Shown: positions 1 to 7,371 of the stretch, piece by piece | Layout: each line of letters starts with the position of its first letter | Position numbering within the stretch: position 1 is the first letter of the stretch | Assembly: GCF_027484545.1 (NCBI RefSeq) | Contig: NZ_JAIXST010000287.1 | Coordinates: 1 to 46,853 of the forward strand | DNA from: Runella sp. | GTDB taxonomy: Bacteria; Bacteroidota; Bacteroidia; Cytophagales; Spirosomataceae | DNA: 46,853 nt | Reading direction: 5' to 3' | Made by a program: the position numbers and the translations under genes | Notes under the pieces: generated by a model | Database searches by the model: none | What the model saw: only the letters and a program-made list of their open reading frames with translations | What the model was told of the DNA's origin: nothing

Positions 1-68
1 GGCTTGGGCATTTTTTCCCATTCATCTAACTTGGAAAGTAGAATTTCTGTCGCTTTTTGTTTGTCCAT
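1..68 (-). CDS. N-terminal part of a short hypothetical protein, running off the window edge
   Basis: An ATG at 66-68 opens a frame of 22 codons with no stop before the window edge. It begins MDKQKATEILLSK and is rich in Lys, Glu and Leu. It starts 34 bp after the MerR-family gene on the same strand, so it may be the second gene of that operon. I do not recognise the family. If the sequence is a closed circle, the frame continues in register from 46853 down to a stop at 46760 and makes a protein of about 53 residues. That join is inference. Confidence 0.4.
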   Translation of the reverse strand, partial: MDKQKATEILLSKLDEWEKMPK

Positions 69-102
69 CGTTTTTTGTGGCTAATTTAGTATTGCTCTGC
101 AT

Positions 103-873
103 TTATTCGTACACCCCTGCAAAGTAGTTCATAGCTTTACTAAGGAAACTCGCATAAGCAGGTTGTGATTGACCATTTACCTGTGTATAACGCTCATCAT
201 CCACATACAACTGTCCCAATCCTGCATAAGCTTCCGCCTGTTTTTCAGCAGTGCCGTGCGTTCCCCAAAATTTGCGGATATTTTCGTAATGCCGCGCTAT
301 CTGCTCCTGTACTTTAGGGCTTGTGGGGTCTTCATTCATTATTGAAAACAGAGCGGTAGCAATTTCTTTTTGCTCGTCTTTCAATTGCTCAAAATGGGCT
401 TTGCTCAATTTCCGAAGGCTGTTTTCTGATTTTTCCATGGCATCGGCGCCCCATTTTTTCTCGGCCTCATTTCGGTAGGCTTCCCCTTGTTCTTTCGGAA
501 AACCCTCGTATAATTCTTCGTGACTTAACATGGTTTTTTCGTGTTTTAAGTAACCAATCGTTTTATCAATCGTTTCGAGCATGGTTTCGATTCGCTGCTG
601 CTTGGAGATAAGTGCCATTTTATGGCCTTCAAGCGCCTTGACAAGGTTGAATTCGACATTATCCAGTATTTCTCCAATTTCCTTTAGCGGCATATCAAGC
701 TCTCTGAAAAACAGAATTTGCTGAAGTCGCAGGAGTTCCTTTTCTCCATACATTCTGTACCTTGCTTCCGTTCGTAAAGAAGGTTTCAGCAGGCCTATTT
801 GGTCGTAGAGATGAAGTGTGCGTACACTTACTCCAGCCAATATTGCCAGTTTTTTCACCGAATACGCTGCCAT
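103..873 (-). CDS. MerR-family transcriptional regulator with a TipAS-type effector domain
   Basis: This 256-residue protein starts with a MerR winged helix (residues about 3-70, with YSVKKLAILAGVSVRTLHLYD and the REL-DMPLKEI segment), followed by a dimerisation helix (about 75-115). The C-terminal half (about 130-250) looks like the TipAS domain, which in TipAL, Mta and SkgA binds drugs or other small ligands. Such regulators twist a promoter with an overlong spacer and often control their own gene. Immediately upstream there is a fitting operator (912-929). The ligand cannot be read from the sequence. The short partial gene at 1-68 follows in the same direction. Confidence 0.88.
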   Translation of the reverse strand: MAAYSVKKLAILAGVSVRTLHLYDQIGLLKPSLRTEARYRMYGEKELLRLQQILFFRELDMPLKEIGEILDNVEFNLVKALEGHKMALISKQQRIETMLETIDKTIGYLKHEKTMLSHEELYEGFPKEQGEAYRNEAEKKWGADAMEKSENSLRKLSKAHFEQLKDEQKEIATALFSIMNEDPTSPKVQEQIARHYENIRKFWGTHGTAEKQAEAYAGLGQLYVDDERYTQVNGQSQPAYASFLSKAMNYFAGVYE

Positions 874-898
874 TTTTGCTGTTTTTGGATTGACAATG

Positions 899-931
899 CA
901 AATAAAGGGGATGACGTAAGGTTAGAGTCAA
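899..931 (-). promoter_or_regulatory. Probable autoregulated promoter and operator of the MerR-family gene
   Basis: Read on the minus strand, a TTGACT box (926-931) is followed by the imperfect dyad GACTCTAACCTTACGTCA (912-929) and then TTTATTTG (899-906), 26 bp before the MerR start. A GAC-CTAAC-GT-type dyad between the promoter boxes with a long spacer is typical of Mta/TipA-like MerR operators. The rest of the gap up to 1191 shows only the promoter at 1147-1154. Confidence 0.6.
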
Positions 932-1146
932 GTGTTTTTTGATAAATTTAAAACAACGCGAATTTTTCATTTAGAAAAAAAACATTCGTCAGTAATTACA
1001 TTCAATTCATAGGTAAAATGAATAAAAAACGCGGATACTTTAAAAGTAAATAAGGTTAAAGTGTTGAAAATGAGATGTAAAATCGACTAAGTGGTGTATG
1101 AAATGCAGCTGAAAAAATTAATAAAAATCTTCACCCGACTGGTTTG

Positions 1147-1154
1147 TATATTTG
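1147..1154 (+). promoter_or_regulatory. Bacteroidota-type -7 box for the BNR-propeller gene
   Basis: TATATTTG matches the Bacteroidota sigma-A -7 consensus TAnnTTTG and lies 37 bp before the ATG at 1192. No convincing -33 element is visible at the usual distance. Confidence 0.45.
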
Positions 1155-1191
1155 TAATTATAAAATTCAGCATCCCTAAAGCAACCATCTT

Positions 1192-2247
1192 ATGTTTATT
1201 AGAGTGTTTTTTGTGCTTCTCCTTAGCACCGCAATCGTTCAGGCCCAACAGGCTTTATTTCCAACAAAAGGCATTCAACCGGCTATTTGCGTGGGTGAAA
1301 ATGAATCCGTAGAAATGGTCTTTGGGAAAAGAAATGAATTCTATTACACTGCCTCGAATGATAAAGGAAAAACCTTCGCCTCGCCCGTACTCGTTGACAG
1401 CTTGCCGGGCTTGCATTTGGGGGTTTCGAGAGGGCCGCAGATTGCCTCCGGTTTGAACTCTACCGTGATTACTTCCATTGATAAACAAGGTAATTTGTAT
1501 GCTTCCATACTCAATCGTAAAACCAATAAATGGCAAAAACGACTTAAAATCAATGATGTAACTGATATTGCTAAAGAAGGTTTTAATGCCTTAACAAGCG
1601 ACGGAAAAAACACTTTTTTTGTAATTTGGCTGGATTTGAGGGAAGATAAACAAAACAAAATTTACAGAGCGTTTTCAAAAGATGGAGGCGTTACATGGAG
1701 TAAAAATAAACTCATTTATCGTTCCCCGGATTCGACCGTTTGTGAATGTTGTCAACCTTCGATTCTCATGAAAGACAACCAGATTTTTATCATGTTCAGA
1801 AACTGGATAGATGGCTCACGTGATATGTACGTAACCACTTCAAACGATAGTGGCAATACGTTTCAACCGGCCGAAAAAATGGGATTGGGAACTTGGAAAT
1901 TGAAAGCCTGCCCGATGGATGGCGGAGGAATCAGTGTTACTAAAAGCGGAGTATTGACTTCGGTCTTTCGTCGGGAAAACCAATTGTTTACTGCAAAACG
2001 TGGGGAAGCCGAACAGCTTCTCGCGTCGGGTAGAAATGCGTCCATTGCCACAAGTGACCAAACGGCCTTTATCACTTGGCAGGATCAGGGCCAAATTTGG
2101 CTGAGTCAAACCGGACAAGAACAACCGGTAAGTTTGGGAATGGGCAGGTATCCAAAAGTAATCATGCTCAATGACGGGGAAGCCCTTTGTGTTTGGGAAG
2201 AAAAAGAAACAATAAAAGGAATGATTTTGAGTGCAGGCAAAAAATAA
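1192..2247 (+). CDS. Secreted BNR/Asp-box beta-propeller protein (sialidase-like fold)
   Basis: The 351-residue product has a cleavable signal peptide (about residues 1-19, ending VQAQ). Three Asp boxes of the S-x-D-x-G-x-T-[W/F] type are visible: SNDKGKTF at 55-62, SKDGGVTW at 162-169 and SNDSGNTF at 217-224. These repeats mark six-bladed propellers of the sialidase/BNR superfamily. I do not see the arginine triad and Tyr/Glu pair needed to claim sialidase activity. A CECC cluster at 184-187 could bind metal or form disulfides. It is divergent from the MerR gene and followed by a beta-flower protein in the same direction. Substrate unknown. Confidence 0.7.
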   Translation: MFIRVFFVLLLSTAIVQAQQALFPTKGIQPAICVGENESVEMVFGKRNEFYYTASNDKGKTFASPVLVDSLPGLHLGVSRGPQIASGLNSTVITSIDKQGNLYASILNRKTNKWQKRLKINDVTDIAKEGFNALTSDGKNTFFVIWLDLREDKQNKIYRAFSKDGGVTWSKNKLIYRSPDSTVCECCQPSILMKDNQIFIMFRNWIDGSRDMYVTTSNDSGNTFQPAEKMGLGTWKLKACPMDGGGISVTKSGVLTSVFRRENQLFTAKRGEAEQLLASGRNASIATSDQTAFITWQDQGQIWLSQTGQEQPVSLGMGRYPKVIMLNDGEALCVWEEKETIKGMILSAGKK

Positions 2248-2383
2248 ACGGTCTTACTTCTTTGTCAAAAACTTTAAATACGTAATAAGAAAGGGGATTT
2301 ATGGCTTATTTTGCTGATTGTTATCATACCAAATGGATCGTTTTTCCGATACCTTCATTGAGGTAAAACTTAAAAACAATCCA

Positions 2384-2845
2384 ATGAAAACAATTAAATT
2401 ATTCCACATTGGGACATTCATGGCCCTTGTTAGTTTTGTATCAACACTTTCATTTGCTCAGGCAGATTACAAACACCCCATCCATATTGGCAAAGATGGA
2501 AACATCAAAGACAATAAAGGGGCAAGCGTAGGTATGGTAACCAAAGACCAAATTATCAAAGACCATCAGGGAAATAAAATCGCCTTTATGGACAAAGACG
2601 GCAATTTGGTTGACGCTAAAACGAATAAAAAAGTGGGTAAAATGGGGAAAGACGGAAAGACCTATTACAATATAAAAGGAGAGGTAGAATTCACGGTCAG
2701 AGATAACCCCGACGAAACGTGTGACATTGTAGATGCCAAAGGGAAAGTGGTTGGCAACGTACACGATAGTTTGAAAGGAATTGCCTGCGCCATCCATTGC
2801 TTTCACATGGATAAAAAAGTAGCGGGCACTCACATGAAACACTAA
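2384..2845 (+). CDS. Secreted 5-fold beta-flower protein
   Basis: I chose the ATG at 2384 because it begins a clear signal peptide (about 24 residues, ending SFAQA); a TTG 66 bp upstream would bury it. The mature part, about 130 residues, is made of short repeats of the form G-K-D-G-x-I/L-x-D (KDGNIKDNKGASVG, DKDGNLVDAKTNKKVG, KDGKTYYN), which correspond to the Bacteroidota beta-flower family. The C-terminus carries a pair of Cys and several His residues (CAIHCFHMDKK), which could bind metal. It is followed by a strong terminator. The biochemical role is unknown. Confidence 0.65.
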   Translation: MKTIKLFHIGTFMALVSFVSTLSFAQADYKHPIHIGKDGNIKDNKGASVGMVTKDQIIKDHQGNKIAFMDKDGNLVDAKTNKKVGKMGKDGKTYYNIKGEVEFTVRDNPDETCDIVDAKGKVVGNVHDSLKGIACAIHCFHMDKKVAGTHMKH

Positions 2846-2853
2846 TAGTAGCC

Positions 2854-2890
2854 GGGTGAGTTATGCAAAGTAACTCGCCCGAATTTTTTT
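2854..2890 (+). terminator. Rho-independent terminator after the beta-flower gene
   Basis: A 10-bp stem with one G-T pair (GGGTGAGTTA at 2854-2863 with TAACTCGCCC at 2871-2880), a 7-nt loop and a run of seven T form a standard intrinsic terminator for plus-strand transcription. It separates this gene from the convergent superoxide dismutase operon. Confidence 0.85.
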
Positions 2891-2912
2891 ATCCAAAAAT
2901 CAGTTGTAGTGG

Positions 2913-3539
2913 CTATTTGCTGATTTTTAAAGCCAACTCTAAACGCTCTGCGGCGTTGTCCCAATTAAGAAAGTTGAACAATTCATCCACAAAATCAGCT
3001 CGTTTATTCTTGTATTTTAAGTAGTAAGCGTGTTCCCACACATCAATGACCATCAGCGGCACTATGCCCCAAACGGTTAATTTTTCGTGATTTTCCACTT
3101 CCAACACGACCAGCCGATTACTCATCGGGTGAAAACCTAATAAGCCCCAACCGTTGCCGTCGACGTTTTTAGAGTGGTGTAACAACAGCATTTTGAGTTT
3201 ATCAAAACTGCCGAAATCCTTTTCAATTCGTTTCAATAATTCGCCTTTAGGGTCTGTCTTTTTGTTGCTAATATTTGTCCAAAAAATCGTGTGCAACACA
3301 TGGCTCGACAAATGAAGTGACAGTTTCTTAGACCAATAATCCACTCCTTCTAAATTGTTGGTTTCCAAGGCTTTTTTGATTAATCCCGTGGCTTTATTAG
3401 CCGTATTGACTGCTCCGCCGTGGTGAGCGGTATAGTGCAGTTTCAGTACATCGGCGGGCATAAAAGGCTCCAAAAATGTATCGGCATAAGGCAATGCTCC
3501 CAGTACAAAATTCCCCTGTTCGTCGGTCAATTTGTCCAT
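2913..3539 (-). CDS. Fe/Mn superoxide dismutase (intact catalytic part; leader out of frame)
   Basis: The 208-residue frame holds both SOD domains. The metal ligands are visible as H35, H80, D166 and H170, the last two within the family signature DVWEHAYY. It converts superoxide to hydrogen peroxide and oxygen. It is the last gene of the chromate operon; in known chr operons (chrBACF) chrC also encodes an SOD, which fits protection from superoxide made during chromate reduction. The natural start seems to be the ATG at 3635-3637, which encodes a Tat-like leader, but that leader is one base out of frame. If translation starts at the internal ATG at 3537-3539, the enzyme would stay in the cytoplasm. 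Confidence 0.92.
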   Translation of the reverse strand: MDKLTDEQGNFVLGALPYADTFLEPFMPADVLKLHYTAHHGGAVNTANKATGLIKKALETNNLEGVDYWSKKLSLHLSSHVLHTIFWTNISNKKTDPKGELLKRIEKDFGSFDKLKMLLLHHSKNVDGNGWGLLGFHPMSNRLVVLEVENHEKLTVWGIVPLMVIDVWEHAYYLKYKNKRADFVDELFNFLNWDNAAERLELALKISK

Positions 3540-3637
3540 GCCCGATTCGGCAAGCGAAGCACTGAATACGTCGTTGCCGGTCAGCGGGCTTGCTCCGGCA
3601 AAGAGCGATGTTTTTGCAGGAAGTCTTTGCGGTTCAT
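3540..3637 (-). other. Frameshifted signal-sequence segment of the superoxide dismutase
   Basis: From the ATG at 3635-3637 (6 bp after the DUF2490 stop) the reading starts MNRKDFLQK and ends early at a TGA. Adding one A to the A5 run (T5 on the plus strand, 3611-3615) restores one frame through a TSLFAGASPL hydrophobic segment straight into the SOD. The leader resembles a Tat signal (RKDFLQK). The cause may be a real deletion or a homopolymer sequencing error. Confidence 0.7.
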
Positions 3638-3641
3638 TGTG

Positions 3642-4391
3642 TTAATGTTTGTTTGCTTGTTTTCTAAAATCTAAGTTTTGGAAGAAAAACACCCGTATCG
3701 AATTTATGTTTTTGAATTTGTTACCTGCTGCAAGTTGCTGATAAACATTCATATAGCCTAATTGTAAATGGGCGTGGCTGTTGAAATTATATCCCAATCC
3801 CACAAAAAGACGGTTTTGCTCGAATACGTTATAGACATTGTTTTTCGAGAGGTTTATCATCACTTCATTATTCAGCAACGCTGAAACCGTTTTGGCAGCA
3901 ATGCCTTTTTTGCTCAATGGCACATTCAGAAAAAAATTGTAACGAATCCGCTCGTCGAAGCGGTAGCCTTCTGCCAGTTCGTTGTCGTTTTTTATTTTTC
4001 GTCGGAAACGTTCTTCCAATCGCACCCATTGCATCGTTTTGACTTTTCCGTATTTGTTGTGCAACTGTATTTGATGCCAAATTCGGTGTTCGGGCATTGA
4101 AACGTTGGTGTGACCTTCTTCGGGGAAGTGATTAATAAAAGCGTAGCCATTCGTAAACTTCAAGTCATCGTTGAAATAATACATCAAACCCAGTCGAATT
4201 ATGCCTTTTGAGGGTTCTTTGACGAAATGCTCGGTAGTACGAAAATGGAAATCGCCCCAAAGTCCCCATTTATCTGAAAGGCGGGTTTGATTGAAGTATC
4301 CTGCCCAAACTTGCTGTTCGTCGGTGGCTTGACGGGAGGTTTGGGCAAAAACAGTGCTTGTCAATAAGCAAAAAACAATGATTTTTTTCAT
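3642..4391 (-). CDS. DUF2490 outer-membrane beta-barrel protein
   Basis: This 249-residue protein has a short signal peptide (ending VFAQ). The rest shows alternating aromatic/polar strands typical of a small porin-like barrel (QQVWAGYFNQTRLSDKWGLWGDFHFR, then LRLEERFRRK-type strands), ending in the aromatic pair FF before QNLDFRK. It matches the Bacteroidota DUF2490 family, whose function is unknown. It sits between chrA and the SOD, 33 bp downstream of chrA and 4 bp before the SOD leader ATG, so it is probably co-transcribed. It may serve anion passage or envelope integrity, but that is only inference from context. Confidence 0.75.
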   Translation of the reverse strand: MKKIIVFCLLTSTVFAQTSRQATDEQQVWAGYFNQTRLSDKWGLWGDFHFRTTEHFVKEPSKGIIRLGLMYYFNDDLKFTNGYAFINHFPEEGHTNVSMPEHRIWHQIQLHNKYGKVKTMQWVRLEERFRRKIKNDNELAEGYRFDERIRYNFFLNVPLSKKGIAAKTVSALLNNEVMINLSKNNVYNVFEQNRLFVGLGYNFNSHAHLQLGYMNVYQQLAAGNKFKNINSIRVFFFQNLDFRKQANKH

Positions 4392-4424
4392 TTATTAGTA
4401 ATTGTTAACGGTATGGGTTTTACT

Positions 4425-5576
4425 TTATAATTTCAACAAATATCCGAGTAGTGCCGCTGCAATGATGATCTGCGGCTCTTTGATTTTTTTGACGTAAATC
4501 AAGGCCAACACTGCCGCTACGGTGATGAGTGCCGTCGGAATGTCAATGATGCTTTGCATAGCAATGACCAACACCGCCCCGCCCAACGCCCCGCCCACTG
4601 CCGCCGTGATGCCATCCACAAACGCTTTGATAAATTTGTTTTTAGCGATTTTTTGAAAATACGGAGCGGGTAAAATCGTGAAAAGATAGCAAGGCAAAAA
4701 AGTAGCCAAAGCCGCCACGCACGCTCCCCAAAAACCATTGACCAAATACCCAATAAAAGCGACCGTGATGACAACAGGCCCGGGCGTAATCATCGCCACC
4801 GCCACGGCGTCCAGAAACTGCTGCTCGTTAAGCCAGCCGTATTCCTGCACGACCCCGGCGTGTAAAAAGGGCACAATCGCCAAGCCGCTTCCAAACACAA
4901 AAGCCCCTGCTTTGGCAAAGAAAACGGCAATTTTTCACAACGTCGCCGATTCGTATTCCCAAAATCCTATTTGTAAGAATATCAATCCCTGGGCAGTATT
5001 TGTGGGTATTTTGGGCGGAGCTTTGACAAACATGTACAACAAACCTGCCGCCACAAAAAGCAACACCTGTTCTTGTTTGGTGATAAACGTAACAGCGCAA
5101 GCTGCTATAAAAAACAACCAAAGCAGCCAATTGGTTTTTAATGACGGAAGCGTAAATTTTCCGATGGATTTTTGGGTGAGTTTGTACGAACTCAGGGCAA
5201 TAATTCCAATCACCGCCGCCCCAATGCCGTAGAAAACCGCCTGCATCCACGGTAAACCGCCATATTGTTTGTAGGCAATGCCCAGCAAAAGCACCATCAG
5301 AAAGGAAGGAAGCACAAACGCAACCCCAGTCAGCGTTGCCCCCAAGATACCGTAATGCACGTAGCCCAAATAAATACTCAACTGGGCTGCCAAGGGCCCC
5401 GGGGCAAGTTGCGCCAATGCTAAACCGTTTTTGTATTCTTCTTCCGAAATCCATTGGCGTTTTTCCACCAAATCTTTGTGCATGTAACCCACCAACGCCA
5501 CAGGTCCGCCGAAGCCTGCATAACCGAGTTTCAGAAAGTAGAGTGTTATCTCTTTTAAAGAATATGTATCAGTCAT
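4425..5576 (-). pseudogene. chrA: Chromate transporter ChrA, interrupted by an in-frame TGA between its two halves
   Basis: The two halves of a long-chain (CHR family) chromate efflux protein lie in one frame. The N half (codons 1-213) has the family motif LKLGYAGFGGPVAL and several membrane helices. The C half contains FGSGLAIVPFLHAGVV and ITPGPVV. Only a TGA at 4935-4937 separates them. The codons after it read KIAVFFAKAGAFVFGSG, as expected for the start of the second half, so a GGA-to-TGA change explains the break. There is no frameshift. The C half also has an internal ATG at 4898, so two half-length proteins could be made. It follows the ChrB-AraC gene by 59 bp. Confidence 0.88.
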
Positions 5577-5635
5577 TGCTCTGTGTGGTTTTCAGGCAAA
5601 GTTTCACTAAACTGATTCTCCAAAATAGAACAGAA

Positions 5636-6499
5636 TTAACCTTTTGTATATACTTTACTTTTTTGCGCGTTTTTTCTGAAATCGGAAGGGTTTTCGCCCC
5701 TGATTTTTTTAAAAATACGCGTAAAGTGGCTTTGGTCAGAGAAACCCGTAAGGTACGCAATCTCGGTCAGGCTGTGATTTGAGGTTTCCAAAAGCTCAAT
5801 TGCTTTTTCAATTCGAAGCTTTCGGATGTATTCTCCGTAGCTTAGATTTTCAAAATATTTCGAGAATTCACGCGACAAATACGCAGGGTTGATGTCCAAT
5901 TCTTTGGAGACATCTTTCAAGCTTAACGCCAGATTGGTATCAATTTGATCTTGCAGAATTTCTTTCAGTTCCTTTGCCCAAGCCGGTGTTTTTCTGTTGG
6001 CCGTACCGGCAGAGGTCAGTACTTTTTGAAATACATTGACCAATAGATCTTCAAACGGACCCTGAATGTGTTTGACCGCCTGAAGGTAGGTAGCCCAACT
6101 GTACAACGCGTCGTAAATCACCATACCCTGAGCCAAAAGCGCGGCATCGTCGGTAAAATTATGGGCAAGGCCGGCCGAAATAGCCCAAAGCCCGGCCGAT
6201 TGAGCTGCAATTTCGTGTCGGTCCGTATCAGCGCCGCGTATTATCAGCGCCATCGTGTGAACGGCAGGGTCTTCAATACCATACTTTTCAATTAGACTAT
6301 CAAAGGTGCAGTTTTCGCCAAAATGCGACAGTTCTACATTAGGAATGTCAAAAGGAATGGCGTTCAATTGCTGCGCTTTTGGGATAACCTCATTGAATGG
6401 GACATAGAGAAATTCAGCTTCCTTATCAATGAATTTTTTAATGAGCCAAGGGCAGGCAATTCGGTCAATCTTGGGTTTTTCGCGTGTTATCCATTTCAT
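5636..6499 (-). CDS. ChrB-domain / AraC-type fusion regulator of chromate resistance
   Basis: The first half (about residues 1-145) is a ChrB C-terminal-type domain, starting MKWITREKPKIDRIACPWLI and containing RGADTDRHE. The second half (about 175-280) is an AraC-type double helix-turn-helix with LSLKDVSKELDINPAYLSREFSKYF and ITEIAYLTGFSDQSHFTRIFKK-type motifs (here SLTEIAYLTGF). ChrB proteins sense chromate and control chrA; joining that sensor to an AraC DNA-binding domain gives a one-protein chromate switch. It leads the operon with chrA, DUF2490 and SOD, and a good promoter lies in front. The conserved residues of both parts are present and the frame is intact. Confidence 0.85.
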   Translation of the reverse strand: MKWITREKPKIDRIACPWLIKKFIDKEAEFLYVPFNEVIPKAQQLNAIPFDIPNVELSHFGENCTFDSLIEKYGIEDPAVHTMALIIRGADTDRHEIAAQSAGLWAISAGLAHNFTDDAALLAQGMVIYDALYSWATYLQAVKHIQGPFEDLLVNVFQKVLTSAGTANRKTPAWAKELKEILQDQIDTNLALSLKDVSKELDINPAYLSREFSKYFENLSYGEYIRKLRIEKAIELLETSNHSLTEIAYLTGFSDQSHFTRIFKKIRGENPSDFRKNAQKSKVYTKG

Positions 6500-6527
6500 A
6501 CATCCGATGGCTTCTGAGAAGTTTTCG

Positions 6528-6559
6528 CAAAAATATTCGATTTAGGCAGTAAAGGTCAA
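6528..6559 (-). promoter_or_regulatory. Promoter of the chromate operon
   Basis: On the minus strand, TTGACC (with TTG at 6557-6559) is followed after 21 bp by TATTTTTG (6528-6535), a perfect TAnnTTTG -7 box. It lies 29 bp upstream of the ATG at 6499. Spacing and sequence fit the Bacteroidota -33/-7 promoter. Confidence 0.65.
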
Positions 6560-7120
6560 TAAAAATCTCAAATCACTGGTTTGAAACTGCTCACTCAATT
6601 CTTTGCAAAAAGAAGAAGAGAGAGTCATTTGGAGGAAATCCTTTAGTCTATTGATTGTTAGGGTATTAGACAGGCTTATATCTTTGAAAAAAGTAAAAAT
6701 ATAACAGATAAACTCACTTTTACTTTCAAAATGTATTTTGTATAACTTTAACAATAAAGTTTTGTAATAAACAAATTAAAAACCATTGAAAATTTAAAAA
6801 TCTACTCAGTACGTATTCTGTGTTATGTACTATAAATACGTCTACTTTAGCGTATTTTTTATAAAAAAAATTAAATATTTTGTTTGGTAATCTCAAAATG
6901 ACTTTCTAACATTGCAGCGTCAAACAACTCATATCAAAAAAGAATTTTTAGCTTAGTAACGATTTCGTACCCGAGACTTTACACTGAGTACAACTGCTGC
7001 CAGCCGATTTGTAAACCACCTGCAAAAAGTCTGAAATTCGAGTAAATGCTTTTATATAAAAATGAAGTAGTCCGGCATCTCGATTATAAACCATCCTACT
7101 GTTTAAATTGAATTAATTAC
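6560..7120. other. Long A+T-rich non-coding region
   Basis: No convincing gene is visible. A 70-codon frame on the minus strand (6542-6754) has no ribosome binding site, low-complexity composition and no family resemblance, so I do not call it. The stretch separates the chromate operon from the leader of the SusC gene. Confidence 0.5.
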
Positions 7121-7198
7121 TTAGCGCATAGCTTGGACAATCAACCGCAGAAGACGGTGGTTGTCGGGTGCGAATTTGATTGTTCAACTATGCGCTAA
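7121..7198. repeat. Large imperfect inverted repeat upstream of the SusC gene
   Basis: The arm at 7121-7144 (TTAGCGCATAG, then ACAATCAA) pairs with the arm at 7176-7198 (TTGATTGTTCAACTATGCG, then CTAA), with one bulged base and one mismatch. A smaller CAACC/GGTTG hairpin sits inside. It could be a structured RNA leader, a terminator-like barrier or a short mobile-element remnant. No target-site duplication is evident. Confidence 0.6.
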
Positions 7199-7247
7199 TA
7201 ATAATATATAATTTCTATGGATTAAAAACTTTAAATTGTTTAAAAAA

Positions 7248-7335
7248 CCGGCTCGGCGGCAACCGAACCGGCAAAGTTAAACCAAACAAAAGGCTCATTG
7301 GCAAATGATTAGGACAATCGTTGGAAGCGATTGTC
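7248..7335 (+). promoter_or_regulatory. Two hairpins in the likely 5' leader of the SusC mRNA
   Basis: CCGGCTCGG (from 7248) pairs with CCGAACCGG with one mismatch. GACAATCG (7313-7320) pairs perfectly with CGATTGTC (7328-7335) and is followed by a T-rich stretch about 36 bp before the start codon. The second hairpin could act as an attenuator. I recognise no known riboswitch class. Confidence 0.4.
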
Positions 7336-7371
7336 AGACACTTTATTTTTTAATTTAACCGGTACAAAGTA

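Noticed and set aside
1091-1312. A 73-codon plus-strand frame overlapping the propeller gene.
   Set aside because: It overlaps the signal-peptide region of a well-supported gene in another frame and has no family features.
4738-5232. A 164-codon plus-strand frame opposite chrA.
   Set aside because: It is antisense to a clearly recognised transporter and shows no domain or start signal.
6542-6754. A 70-codon minus-strand frame between the chromate operon and SusC.
   Set aside because: No ribosome binding site or recognisable features; low-complexity A+T-rich sequence, partly under the chromate promoter.
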